A stretch of DNA of 64,000 nucleotides. Source: Spiroplasma turonicum (lineage in GTDB: Bacteria; Bacillota_I; Bacilli_A; Mycoplasmatales; Mycoplasmataceae). The number at the start of each line of letters is the position of its first letter. Positions within the stretch are counted from its first letter, which is position 1. Position numbers and translations under genes: made by a program. Under the pieces are notes generated by a model. The model was not told the DNA's origin. It did not search any database and was given only the letters and a program-made list of their open reading frames with translations. The DNA is taken from NCBI RefSeq assembly GCF_001262715.1, contig NZ_CP012328.1, forward strand, positions 62,001 through 126,000, given 5' to 3'. Of this stretch, positions 1 to 10,127 are shown one piece after another.

Positions 1-54
1 CTGATTTATCAAATTGCAAAAATGCCTTATGCGGACTATCAGGCACTATTGTAA
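1..54 (+). CDS. C-terminal end of an unidentified protein
   Basis: The first 17 codons of the window read open in frame 1 and end at TAA (52-54). The frame is followed at once by a short tandem repeat and an intrinsic terminator, as expected for the end of a transcription unit. The visible tail (about 17 residues ending YQALL) is too short to assign to a family. That it is coding at all is inferred from its position before the terminator. Confidence 0.5.
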   Translation: MIYQIAKMPYADYQALL

Positions 55-57
55 AGA

Positions 58-84
58 TTAAATAAATTAAATAAATTAAATAAA
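58..84. repeat. Three tandem copies of a 9-bp A/T repeat
   Basis: TTAAATAAA occurs three times head to tail directly after the stop codon of the upstream gene. In DNA this AT-rich it is probably simple slippage sequence. No function is inferred. Confidence 0.6.
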
Positions 85-94
85 ATAATAAAAT

Positions 95-118
95 CACAAA
101 GAAATTTGTGTTTTTTTT
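95..118 (+). terminator. Intrinsic terminator upstream of uvrB
   Basis: CACAAA (95-100) pairs with TTTGTG (105-110) across a GAAA tetraloop and is followed by eight T (111-118). It separates the gene ending at 54 from the uvrB transcription unit. Confidence 0.75.
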
Positions 119-137
119 AAAAAAATAGATAAATAAG

Positions 138-165
138 TTGATTTTAATATTTATTTATGTAAAAT
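138..165 (+). promoter_or_regulatory. Probable uvrB operon promoter
   Basis: TTGATT (138-143) and TAAAAT (160-165) are separated by 16 bp and resemble a sigma-A -35/-10 pair. It lies after the terminator and about 60 bp before the uvrB start, so it probably drives uvrB and the tightly packed genes after it. Inferred from sequence only. Confidence 0.5.
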
Positions 166-180
166 AGATTTTACTTATTA

Positions 181-204
181 CTAGGAAAAAAACCTAGATT
201 TTTT
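181..204 (+). terminator. Possible weak attenuator hairpin in the uvrB leader
   Basis: CTAGG (181-185) pairs with CCTAG (193-197) across a loop of seven A and is followed by A and six T. It sits between the presumed promoter and the uvrB RBS. The stem is only 5 bp, so it may be fortuitous; if real it would be a leaky leader terminator. Confidence 0.3.
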
Positions 205-225
205 AGTTTTAATGGCGGTGGAAAA

Positions 226-2208
226 ATGGAAAAAGAAAATAGATTATTTGATTTAGTAACAGAATACAAACCAGACGGAGACCAACCTAAGGCAATAAAA
301 AGTTTAGTTGAGGGTTTAAATGAAAATAAAAAACATCAAGTCCTTTTGGGAGCAACAGCAACTGGAAAAACATTTACAATGGCAAATGTTATCAAGGAAA
401 TAAACAAACCAACATTAATTCTGGCGCATAATAAAACTTTAGCAATGCAGTTATATATTGAGTTGAAAGAGTTTTTCCCAAGAAATAGAGTTGAATATTT
501 TGTATCTGATTTTGACTTTTACCAACCAGAGGCTTATGTTGCTGCAAGAGATTTATATATAGATAAAGATGCACGACGTAATAATGATTTAGCAATGCTA
601 AGATTAAGTGCAATGAATGCTTTGGTAACAAGAAAAGATGTCATTGTTGTAGCCAGTGTTGCTGCAATATATGCAAGTCAAGACCCAAATGAATATAGTA
701 AAGTATTTTTTGAATTAAAAGTGGGTCAACAAATATCTAAAAAAAACTTATTAACTTTTTTGGTTAGAACTGGTTACGTGCGAAATGATACATCTCTTGA
801 AATGGGATGTTTTAGTGCTAAAGGTAATGTTATAAAAATTGCTCCAAGTTGGACAGACAGTTATAATGTTAGAATATCTTTGTTTGGTGAAGAAATAGAA
901 GCAATTGAAATGGTAGATTCTCTAAACAATAATGTAATTGATAGATTAAGATTATTTACTGTATTCCCTGCTTCTGCTTATGTTACTAATTTTGACAAAC
1001 TTAAAATAGTTATTGAAAATATAAAAAATGAGTTGAAACACCGAGTTGATGAACTAAATAAGTTAGGAAAATTTATAGAGGCAGATAGGTTATTAAAAAG
1101 AACCAATTATGATTTAGAGACAATGGCAGAGTTTGGTGTATGTAATGGAATTGAAAACTATTCAGCTCATCTTGATTTTAGAATGCCAGGAGAAGCACCA
1201 TTTACAATTATTGATTATTTTGGTGATGATTTTTTAACTATAATTGATGAATCACACATGATGCTTCCACAAGTTAGAGGGATGTTTAACACAGATAGAA
1301 GCAGAAAAACAACTCTTGTGGAATATGGTTTTAGACTCCCTAGTGCTTTAGATAATAGACCACTAAACTTTGAGGAATTTTCATCAAGACTAAAAAATGT
1401 AATTTACACTTCAGCAACTCCAGGAGATTATGAGTTAGAACTTACAAATAATGAAGTCATACAACAAATAATTAGACCAACAGGTTTAGTCGATCCAATT
1501 ATTGAAATCAGACCAACACTTGAACAAATTGAAGATATTATAAAAGAAATACACTTGAGAGTAGAAAAAAAGCAAAAAGTATTAATTACTACTCTAACAA
1601 TTAAAAGTTCTGAAGATATATCATTTCATTTACAATCAAGAAATATTAAAGTTGCATACTTACATTCAGAATTAAAGACTCTTGAGCGTAATCAGGTAAT
1701 AAACGATTTAAGAAAAGGAGTTTATGATGTTGTAGTTGGTGTCAATCTTTTAAGAGAAGGTTTAGACATACCAGAGGTTAGTTTAGTTTGTATACTTGAT
1801 GCAGATAAGCAAGGATTTTTAAGAAACACAAGAAGTTTAATCCAAACAATAGGGAGAGCCGCAAGAAACTCAGAGGGAAGAGTTATTTTTTATGCTGACA
1901 CAATTTCAAATGCAATGAAAGAAGCAATTGAAGAAACTGAAAGAAGAAGAACTATACAGATTGAATACAATATTAAACACAACATTACTCCTAAAACTAT
2001 AAGTAAAAAAATAGTTGACATTGATGGAGAGTTTAATTTAAAAGACAAACTTAATAAATTATCAAGTGGTAAATCAAAACAAAAAAAACTTGAAAAAGAA
2101 AATATTATAAAAGATTTAAGAAAAAAAATGTTGAAAGCTGCAAAAGAGGAAAATTATGAAAAAGCAGCTGAGCTTAGAGATTTAATTATTGAAATCGAAG
2201 CTAGTTAG
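226..2208 (+). CDS. uvrB: Excinuclease ABC subunit B
   Basis: UvrB is the DNA-damage verification helicase of nucleotide excision repair; it is loaded by UvrA and recruits UvrC. The 660-residue length is normal. Residues 42-49 form the Walker A (GATATGKT), the beta-hairpin follows at about 91-105, helicase motifs V/VI (NLLREGLDIPE, QTIGRAARN) lie near residue 510-550, and the last ~34 residues form the UVR motif that binds UvrC. The start is ATG 226 after a G-rich RBS (214-221). It is followed 7 bp later by uvrA. Odd point: the hairpin reads SDFDFYQ instead of the usual SYYDYYQ, so several damage-probing tyrosines are replaced. Its Trp in SWTDSY is TGG and it has no in-frame TGA. Confidence 0.97.
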   Translation: MEKENRLFDLVTEYKPDGDQPKAIKSLVEGLNENKKHQVLLGATATGKTFTMANVIKEINKPTLILAHNKTLAMQLYIELKEFFPRNRVEYFVSDFDFYQPEAYVAARDLYIDKDARRNNDLAMLRLSAMNALVTRKDVIVVASVAAIYASQDPNEYSKVFFELKVGQQISKKNLLTFLVRTGYVRNDTSLEMGCFSAKGNVIKIAPSWTDSYNVRISLFGEEIEAIEMVDSLNNNVIDRLRLFTVFPASAYVTNFDKLKIVIENIKNELKHRVDELNKLGKFIEADRLLKRTNYDLETMAEFGVCNGIENYSAHLDFRMPGEAPFTIIDYFGDDFLTIIDESHMMLPQVRGMFNTDRSRKTTLVEYGFRLPSALDNRPLNFEEFSSRLKNVIYTSATPGDYELELTNNEVIQQIIRPTGLVDPIIEIRPTLEQIEDIIKEIHLRVEKKQKVLITTLTIKSSEDISFHLQSRNIKVAYLHSELKTLERNQVINDLRKGVYDVVVGVNLLREGLDIPEVSLVCILDADKQGFLRNTRSLIQTIGRAARNSEGRVIFYADTISNAMKEAIEETERRRTIQIEYNIKHNITPKTISKKIVDIDGEFNLKDKLNKLSSGKSKQKKLEKENIIKDLRKKMLKAAKEENYEKAAELRDLIIEIEAS

Positions 2209-2215
2209 GAGCAAA

Positions 2216-5056
2216 ATGCAAAATAAAATTATAGTCAAAGGTGCAAGAGAGCACAATTTAAAGAATGTTGATTTAGAAATACCTAAAGAAAAAATAGTTG
2301 TTTTTACAGGTTTATCTGGAAGTGGTAAGTCATCGCTTGCATTCAACACTATTTACGCTGAAGGTGAAAGAAGATATATTGAATCTTTATCTTCCTTTTC
2401 AAGACAGTTTTTAAAAACAGTTGAGAAACCAGATGTAGATGAAATTGAAGGCTTAAGTCCTGCAATTTCAATTGATCAAAAAACAACAAGTCATAATCCA
2501 AGATCAACAGTTGGAACAACAACTGAAATCCATGACCATTTAAGAATTCTTTATGCCAATATTGGAACACCATATTGTATTAATGGTCATGGACCAATCA
2601 AATCATCTTCATTAAAAGAAATTGTTGAATCAGTTAAGTTAGATTCTGACGAAAATGAACAACTTTATATATTAGCACCTGTTGTAAGAGACAAAAAAGG
2701 AACTCATAAAGAACTTTTTTTAAAGTTAAAAAGAGAAGGGTTTTTGAGAGTACAGATAAATGATGAAATTATCGGACTGGATAATGACATAGATTTGGAA
2801 CAAAACAAAAGACATAATATTGATATAGTAGTAGATAGAGTCGTTTTTAAAAAAAACGATGAAGAACTTCAGTCAAGAATTTATTCAGCAATAGAAGTTG
2901 GTTTAAATTATTCAAAAGGTTTAATCAAAACTTATTACCCAAATAAAAATAAAACATCAAAACTATTTTCAACAAATTATTCATGTAGAGAGTGTGGTTT
3001 TGCAATACCAAATCTAGAACCGAATTTATTTTCTTTTAATAAAAAAGTGGGAGCTTGTTATACTTGTTCAGGATTAGGTGTTAATTTAGAGGCTGATCCA
3101 GAATTGATAATGCCAGACACAAGTTTATCAATAAATGAGGGAGGAGTTTTATACTATAAAAATTTAGTTGGGACTCAAAACATAGAGTGACAAAAGTTTA
3201 AACTATTATGTTATCAATATTTAATCGATTTAGATGTACCATTAAATACATTAAGTAAAAGTCAAATAAAAAATATTTTGTATGGAAGTGATGAACCTAT
3301 AGAGACAAAAATTGTTACCTCATCTGGTAATATTTTAAGATCTTATGATTATATAGAAGGTGTAGCAAATTTAATTGAAAGAAGATATGTAGAGACAAAA
3401 TCAGAAGATAATAGAAAGTATTATGGAAAGTACATGATGTCCAGAGTATGTAAAACTTGTTCTGGAAAAAGACTAAATGAAATTGCTTTATGTGTGAAAA
3501 TAGATAAACTTTCAATATCAGATTTCACAGAATTAACTATCCAGGATAATCTAAATTTCTTGTTAGAAATTAAATTAACTGATAATCAAATGAAAATTGC
3601 AAGTTTGGTTTTAAATCAATTAATATCAAGAATAAGTTTTTTAAATGAGGTTGGTTTGGATTATCTTACATTAGCAAGATCTGCAACAACTTTATCTGGT
3701 GGTGAATCACAAAGAATAAGACTAGCCAAACAACTAGGTTCAAAACTATCTGGTGTTCTTTATGTTTTAGATGAACCTTCAATAGGTCTTCACCAAAGAG
3801 ATAATGATAAATTAATTCAAACTTTAAAAAAATTGAGAGATTTAGGAAATACTCTAATAGTTGTTGAACATGATGAAGATACAATGAAGGAAGCGGATTG
3901 AATTGTAGATATTGGTCCTAAAGCTGGTATAGACGGTGGTCAAATAATAGCTGAAGGTACATACCAAGATATTTGTAACAATCCTAATTCAATCACAGGT
4001 CAATATTTATCAAAAAAATTAACTATTCCTGTACCAAAAAAAAGACGTGGTGGAAATGGTTTAAAAATTGAAATTATTGGAGCTACAGAAAATAATTTAA
4101 AAAATATTGATGTAACTTTACCATTAGGTAAATTTATTACAGTCACTGGTGTTAGTGGTAGTGGTAAGTCTACTTTGGTAGAAGAAGTTATTTACAAAGG
4201 ATTAAAAAAAGAGCTACATAAAGAATTGATTAGAGCAGGTAAATATAAAAAAATAAAAGGATTTGAATATATAGATAAAATAATTTATGTTTCCCAAGAC
4301 CCTATTGGTAAAACGCCTCGTTCTAACCCTGCAACATATACATCAGTTTTTGATGATATAAGAGATTTGTATGCTGAAGTCCCAGAAGCAAAAATTAGAG
4401 GATATAAGAAAGGTAGATTTAGTTTTAATGTACCTGGAGGTAGATGTGATACCTGTCAAGGTGATGGTGTTATTAGAGTTGATATGCAGTTTCTAGGATT
4501 TGTTGAAGTAGTTTGTGAAACTTGTGATGGTAGAAAATATAATGAAGAAACTTTGCAAGTAAAGTATAAAGGTAAAAATATTTGAGACGTACTTAATATG
4601 ACTGTAAAAGAAGCAAATGACTTTTTTGAAAATATACCAAAGATAAAAGAGAAACTAGAAACTATATTAGCAGTTGGCCTAGGGTATATCAAATTAGGTC
4701 AAAATGCCACAACTTTATCTGGTGGAGAAGCACAAAGGGTTAAACTATCAACATTTTTACTAAAAAAACAAACTGGTAAAACATTATTTTTATTAGATGA
4801 ACCAACAACAGGATTACATATTGATGATGTAAAAAGATTAATAGAAGTTTTAAACATTTTAGTAGATCAAGGAAACACGGTATTAACAATCGAACATAAT
4901 CTAGATTTTATAAAAGTATCTGATTATGTAATTGATTTGGGACCTGAAGGTGGAAGTAATGGAGGTCAAGTACTTGTAACCGGTACACCAGAACAAATTA
5001 TTAATTGCGAAGAAAGTTTCACAGCAAAATATTTAAGGGAGTATTTAAATGATTAA
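2216..5056 (+). CDS. uvrA: Excinuclease ABC subunit A
   Basis: UvrA is the ABC-type ATPase dimer that finds DNA lesions and hands them to UvrB. The protein has 946 residues, the normal size, with two ATP sites (Walker A GLSGSGKS at 32-39 and GVSGSGKS from 645), two LSGGES/LSGGEA signature motifs, and CxxC zinc-binding pairs (CREC/CYTC and CDTC/CETC). Several in-frame TGA codons, including 3188, 3899 and 4583, must be read as Trp; under the standard code the gene would look broken into four pieces. ATG 2216 is chosen because AGGAG lies just before it. It follows uvrB by 7 bp and overlaps folC by 8 bp, so the three are probably co-transcribed. Confidence 0.97.
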
Positions 5057-6152
5057 GGTAGATGATATATTTATAAAAACAAACTCTCTATTCAGTAAAA
5101 AGTATAATTTAAAAAAGTTGTTATCAGATATCGGTAATCCACAAGATAATTTAAAAGTTATAAATGTAGTTGGTACTAATGGAAAAGGTTCGACTTCTAA
5201 ATTCATATATGATGGCTTATTAACAAAATATAAAAATGTTGGATTATTCACATCACCCGCCTTTCTTTATCAAAATGAAAGAATACAATTAAATAATAAT
5301 TTAATTGGAGATGATGAATTAAAAAGTATTTATGACTATTATGAAAAAAACTATTTGCAATACGAACTAACTTTTTTTGAGATATGGACATTTATTGCAA
5401 TACTGTTTTTCTCAAAATATAAAATGGACTATGTGGTTGTTGAAGCAGGTATTGGCGGTTTATTAGATTGCACAAATTTATTCAATAACCAAGTAGCTGT
5501 TTGTTTAACATCAGTCAGTATGGACCATGAGGAATTATTAGGTAACAGTATTGAAAGTATTATTAATCACAAAATAAAAATCACAAAAAAAAATAGTCCT
5601 GTATTTATAAGTGAAGACAATTTTATTTATAAAAATTTTATCGATAACTATAAGGATATTAAATTAATATATACAAATAAAATTAAAACAGAAGTTGATT
5701 ATCAATCTGCAAATGCTGGTTTAGCAAAAGAATTGTTAAAATACTTAAATGTTGATTTTACAAATTTTATCGCGCCAGTTGGAAGATTTACAATTTTAAA
5801 TGAAAACCCATTATTTTTAATAGATGGTTGTCATAATATTGATGGTGTAAAAAAGTTTGTTCAAGAAATTAAAAAATATGGGGATTTTATTTTTCTATAT
5901 GCTTCAAGTAAAGAAAAAGATCATAATCAAATCATTAATTATTTAAAGGAAAATGTTAGTAATCTATATATCACAGAATTCGACCACATTAAATCTTGAA
6001 AAATATCTAATGAAATAAAAGCAAGATTCAACTATGTTAATAATTGAAAAATATTTTTGAACAAAAACATATACAATAATATTGTAGTTTGTGGAAGTTT
6101 ATATTTTATCCCACAAGTTTTTGAATGATACAGGAGTGAATTAGATGAATAA
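5049..6152 (+). CDS. folC: Folylpolyglutamate synthase / Mur ligase family (FolC)
   Basis: FolC adds glutamates to folates by ATP-driven ligation, which traps them in the cell and makes them good cofactors. The 367-residue protein has the P-loop GTNGKGST near residue 40, the acidic [11 protein letters not shown] segment, and a SMDHEELLG motif, all typical of the family; the last third is the Mur-ligase C-terminal domain. TGA at 5997, 6045 and 6126 are read as Trp. The gene overlaps uvrA and folT by 8 bp each. The pairing with a folate-type transporter component suggests a salvage role (uptake, then polyglutamylation). Whether it also has dihydrofolate synthase activity cannot be told. Confidence 0.9.
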
Positions 6153-6837
6153 TTGATATGTCATAACTAATGTTATAGGTGCATTAGGTTTAGTAGTTTT
6201 ATTTATAGTAGCTTTATGAATGGAAGGTTTTACATTCAAAAAAATATCTGTTAAACACATTGCTGCATTGTCAATGTTATGTGCTGTTAGTGCAGTTTTA
6301 ACTGGTCTATCTTATAAAATCTCAGAAGCAATTTTTGGAGGTTTTAATATTAGATTAGCACTTGGAGATTGAATAATATTCTTAATAGGAATGCTTTTGG
6401 GGCCACTTTGTGGAGTAATCGCAGGAGTGTGTACAGATACATTAATGACATTATTAACTCCAAATAGTTTTGGGTATCATTGTGGTTATATGTTCTGTAA
6501 ATCTTTATTAGGGTTAGTTGGTGCACTTGTTTTCGTTTTTCGTAATCGTAAATATATACTTGCAAAAGTAATAGTTATATATTCTATTGTATTTATTTTT
6601 CAAAGTTTAGTGTTTAATCAAATATGAATGATGTCTTGAAAAGGTAATGCTGCGTGACTAGATCTAATTGGTAAGCTAATTAAATTACCAATATCATTAA
6701 GTATATATACTTTCTTAGTTTATACTTCATTCATTGCTCTACAGCCAATATTAAATAAATGGTCTACTCATGATGTATGATGTTATAGAAAATCTGATAA
6801 TAAAGAAATAAAAACTAATTTGAACGAGAAGGTATAA
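6145..6837 (+). CDS. folT: ECF transporter substrate-binding component, probably folate (FolT)
   Basis: This 230-residue integral membrane protein looks like the S component of an energy-coupling-factor vitamin transporter. The features are a first TM with Trp-coding TGA, a cytoplasmic stretch, then a typical S-component core (LSMLCAVSAVLTGLSYK, then LGDWIIFLIGMLLGP and CGVIAGVCTDTL) matching the FolT pattern of a short helix, a G-x-P loop and a DTL segment. The ATG at 6145 lies inside the 3' end of folC, so translation is probably coupled. Folate specificity is inferred from the fused gene order with folC. The EcfA/EcfT energising subunits are not in this window. Confidence 0.75.
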
Positions 6838-6838
6838 T

Positions 6839-7768
6839 ATGAGAATCTTAAAAGCAAAAGACATTATAACAAATTTTGGTTTAGAAACTTTATCAAGTAA
6901 CGAAGAACTTTTAGAAAATAAAGTTGAAGTTTATGGTGTTAATAGAGCAGGGCTTGAATTAGCAGGTTATTTTGAAGAAGGAAAAAAATCTCATAGAATA
7001 ATAATGATGTCTACAAAAGAATATCAGTATATTATGAACTTTAATGAATCTGAAAGAAAAGAAAGATACAAGAATTTATTTAAACTTAATGTTCCACTTA
7101 TAATAATTACTAAAAAGTTTGCTGATTCTTTATTAATTGATTGTGCAAAGTCTAATAAAGTTTTAGTTGCAAGATCTTCATCTGAATCTACAAGTAACTT
7201 CACACAAACTTTATTGGAATTTATGGATGATTATTTTGCTCCAACAACTGAACTACATGGTTCCTTAATAAATGTATTCGGTAAAGGAGTTTTACTAGTT
7301 GGTGAATCAGGAATAGGTAAGTCAGAGATTACTTTAGACCTTATAAAAGCAAACCATTTATTTGTTGGTGATGATAGAATTGTTGTAGTTAGAAAATACA
7401 ATGAGCTCTTTGGTAAAAGTCATGAAATTTTAAAAAATCTTGTTGAAGTTAGAGGTATAGGAATTGTAGATGTATCTAAGACAAACGGTTATCAGGTAAT
7501 TATGAATGATACAAAAATAGATATTGTAATTGAACTATCTCAATTTAAAAACAATGGCACAGATGATTATGATAGAATTGGAAGCGATTTTCAGACTTAC
7601 TCAATATTAGGTGCTAAATTACCCTACATCAAAATACCTGTTGCTACAGGTCGAAATATTCCAAATATCATTGAAGTAGCTGTAGCCAAATTAAAACTAA
7701 GACAAAACTCTAATTACCAAGACGAGATTGAACTTATCGCAGAAAGAACTCAAAACTATAATGATTAA
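6839..7768 (+). CDS. hprK: HPr kinase/phosphorylase
   Basis: HprK phosphorylates HPr on Ser46 and removes that phosphate again, linking glycolytic status to PTS uptake and carbon control. The 309-residue length is typical. GESGIGKS (155-162) is the Walker A-type site, followed by FVGDDRI, the RGIGIVDV motif and the C-terminal VATGRNI loop (usually PxRPGRN in Firmicutes; here the Arg-Pro is Ala-Thr). The ATG is 2 bp after the folT stop. Its substrate HPr is encoded at 40029 and keeps Ser46, so the pair is complete within this window. hprK-lgt linkage is common in Gram-positive bacteria. Confidence 0.95.
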   Translation: MRILKAKDIITNFGLETLSSNEELLENKVEVYGVNRAGLELAGYFEEGKKSHRIIMMSTKEYQYIMNFNESERKERYKNLFKLNVPLIIITKKFADSLLIDCAKSNKVLVARSSSESTSNFTQTLLEFMDDYFAPTTELHGSLINVFGKGVLLVGESGIGKSEITLDLIKANHLFVGDDRIVVVRKYNELFGKSHEILKNLVEVRGIGIVDVSKTNGYQVIMNDTKIDIVIELSQFKNNGTDDYDRIGSDFQTYSILGAKLPYIKIPVATGRNIPNIIEVAVAKLKLRQNSNYQDEIELIAERTQNYND

Positions 7769-9155
7769 TTTCTTAAAATCAGGGGAATGAGTAAATGGAA
7801 GTCCAATTCCCGAAAACATTTTCCCTATGGAAGATGGTAGGTATTCTGATAGTCTTTCTTTTTTGTACTCTATTTTTATATTTATAGGAGTAATTGCGGT
7901 TATTGCTTCTTCAATAGTTTGTCTAAGAATAAAAAAAATACCATTGAAAGAGTTTATAAATGGTATTTACATATCTATTCCTGTTGCAATAATAGGGGCT
8001 AGCATGTTCGGAAAACTAGGTTCAACAGGTGAGGATTGAAAAATATATAGATTATTTTTTTTCTGAGAACCTGGACTAAGTTTTTTTGGTGGTATGTTAT
8101 TTGGGAGTTCAGCTGCTTTTATTTGGTTTTGACATAAAAAAAGAACAACAAAAATATCTATATGGGTATATGCAGACGCCATAGTTCCAAATGTATTAAT
8201 TGGTCAGTCAATAGGTAGATGAGGAAATTTATTTAATCATGAAATAATGGGTAAACAAGTATCAGATTCACAAATGAATAAAATAACTTGATTACCTGAG
8301 TTTATATGACACAGACTTTTTTATTTTAGAAATCCACAAACTGGTGAGGAACTAACTTCATTACAATTTAGAGAACCACTATTTTTGTATGAATCAATTG
8401 CAACATTTTTATTTTGAATAATAATTATTTTTTTAATCCCTAACATTTGAAAATTAATTAATAAAAAACCTTACAATTTAGACCCTTATGCATTCCCATG
8501 TAAGCGTAATAAAACTGCGAAATGATTAGTACAAGAAAAGCTAATCAACTATAATACTCAAATACCAATTGTGTATTTAAAAAATAAAAATAATGAGTTT
8601 AGTATGAGTATGTCATGAGTATGAAAGAAAGCTTTCACATTGTATGAGGCTGATAATGTTAAAAATAAAGAATTTCAAAAAATAATCGATACAAGAAAGC
8701 AAGAAGTAATTAAGGCAGAAAAAAACTACACCAAGTTAAAAAAAGACATTAAGGAAAAAATTAAAAAACTTAAGCTGCTCAATAATTACAAAGATAAAAT
8801 TAAAGAATTAAAAAAAGATACTAACTTTATACAATGAAGAAAAAATAAATCAAGAATAAGAGAATTTGTAGGCAGAAACTCTAAAGAACTTTATAAAATA
8901 AACAATCCTTTAGACCTTAAAGTTTTACATTGTGGTGCAATAAGTTCAATTTATATAATATTTATATCCACATTAAGGATTTTGCTAGATTCATTCAGAG
9001 ATCCTTATGAGTTATCTGTTAAAATGTTACCTGTTTTAAATTATTTATCTTTAACAGGAATTTTAATTATGGGTATAATTTTGTTAATTTTTTCACAATT
9101 TATAACACCAAAAAAATGAAGAGAAAGTGGATGATTATATGAAAAATCATATTAA
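7761..9155 (+). CDS. lgt: Prolipoprotein diacylglyceryl transferase, divergent paralogue 1
   Basis: Lgt transfers diacylglycerol from phosphatidylglycerol to the lipobox Cys of prolipoproteins in the membrane. The signature GRWGNLFNHEIMG is present, as are several TM helices and a late TLRILLDSFRDP segment matching the conserved C-terminal Arg region. At 464 residues it is far longer than typical Lgt (about 260-300) because of a Lys/Glu-rich, probably coiled-coil insertion (about 293-358) in a cytoplasmic loop. The normally conserved SFHGG reads SFFGG, with Phe109 in place of the His, and RHP reads REP. ATG 7761 overlaps the hprK stop; an internal ATG at 7827 is less likely because the N-terminal SGEWVNG region fits the family. 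It may be a specialised or inactive paralogue. Confidence 0.85.
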
Positions 9156-10077
9156 AACAGATTACGACTTAGTTATAGTTGGCGAAGGTCCTGCTGGTTT
9201 ATCTGCAGCTATTTATGCATGCAGGGCAGGACTTAAAACAATTTTATTAGAAAATTCTACACCCGGTGGTAAAGTAATGAAAACAGATGAAATCGAAAAT
9301 TACCCAGGATTTAAAAACATCAAGGGGCCTGATTTAGGATTTCATTTTTATGAACAAGCTTTGAATCTAGGTGCTGAAGAAGCGGGAGCAGGTATAAAAG
9401 ATTTTGAAAAAAAGGATGATATTTTTTTCATAACTTTAAGTAATGATAAATTAATTACTTCTTTAACAATGATAATTGCAACCGGAACAAAAGAAAATCT
9501 ATTGAATATTCCTGGAGAAAAAGAATTATATGGAAAAGGTGTTTCTTACTGTGCTACTTGCGATGGAGCGTTTTATAATGAAAGTCAAGAAATAGTTGTT
9601 GTTGGTGGAGGATATTCTGCAATTGAGGAAGCAATTTATTTAACAAGATTTGCTGGTAAAGTTTACATAATTCATAGAAGAAAAGATTTCAGAGTTGATA
9701 AAAAAAGTTTAGAAAAAGCAAAAAGTAATCAAAAAATATCATTTTTATTAGATAGTGCAGTGGTTGCTATTAATGGAAACAAGTTTGTTGAATCTGTTAT
9801 TGTTAAAAATCTAATTACAGAACAAGTTCAATTACTTGAAGTTGCTGCAATTTTCCCATTTATTGGTCATAATCCAAATACTCACTTTATTAAAAATAAA
9901 GAGATTTTAAATAACGAAGGATATATTATTACAAATGAAAAAATGGAAACAAATATAGCAGGATTATTTGCTGCTGGTGATGTTAGGGAAACACCTTTTA
10001 GACAAATTGCGACTGCAGTATCTGATGGTGCTATTGCAGGACAATTTGCAGTAAAATATATAGAAAATATAAACTAA
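9139..10077 (+). CDS. trxB: Thioredoxin reductase
   Basis: TrxB passes electrons from NADPH through FAD to thioredoxin in the cytoplasm. The 312-residue chain starts with the FAD-binding GEGPAG (15-20), carries the redox-active CATC (Cys138/Cys141), then the NADPH-binding VVGGGYSAIEEA, and ends with GDVRETPFRQIATAVSDG, all diagnostic. A GTG at 9127 is also in frame, but ATG 9139 has a plausible GAAAGTGG RBS 8 bp upstream and better matches the family start. The gene overlaps lgt1 by 17 bp and is followed 50 bp later by a second lgt; the lgt-trxB neighbourhood is common in Gram-positive bacteria. Confidence 0.95.
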   Translation: MKNHIKTDYDLVIVGEGPAGLSAAIYACRAGLKTILLENSTPGGKVMKTDEIENYPGFKNIKGPDLGFHFYEQALNLGAEEAGAGIKDFEKKDDIFFITLSNDKLITSLTMIIATGTKENLLNIPGEKELYGKGVSYCATCDGAFYNESQEIVVVGGGYSAIEEAIYLTRFAGKVYIIHRRKDFRVDKKSLEKAKSNQKISFLLDSAVVAINGNKFVESVIVKNLITEQVQLLEVAAIFPFIGHNPNTHFIKNKEILNNEGYIITNEKMETNIAGLFAAGDVRETPFRQIATAVSDGAIAGQFAVKYIENIN

Positions 10078-10127
10078 TTTATTAATTACTTATGATAAAA
10101 TAACAAAGTTAAAGGTAGTGGTTATTA

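Noticed and set aside
58-84. The 9-bp tandem repeat as an iteron
   Set aside because: Only three copies of a pure A/T unit, next to a terminator and with no replication gene; most likely simple sequence.
392-631. Open frames on the opposite strand of uvrB and of other genes
   Set aside because: They mirror strongly conserved coding sequence, lack ribosome sites and have skewed composition; they are shadows.
2216-5056. uvrA looks like four fragments with stops at 3188, 3899 and 4583
   Set aside because: The stops are TGA and sit where a continuous UvrA is expected; with TGA as Trp the protein is full length with all motifs. The same applies to nearly every gene here, so these are not pseudogenes.
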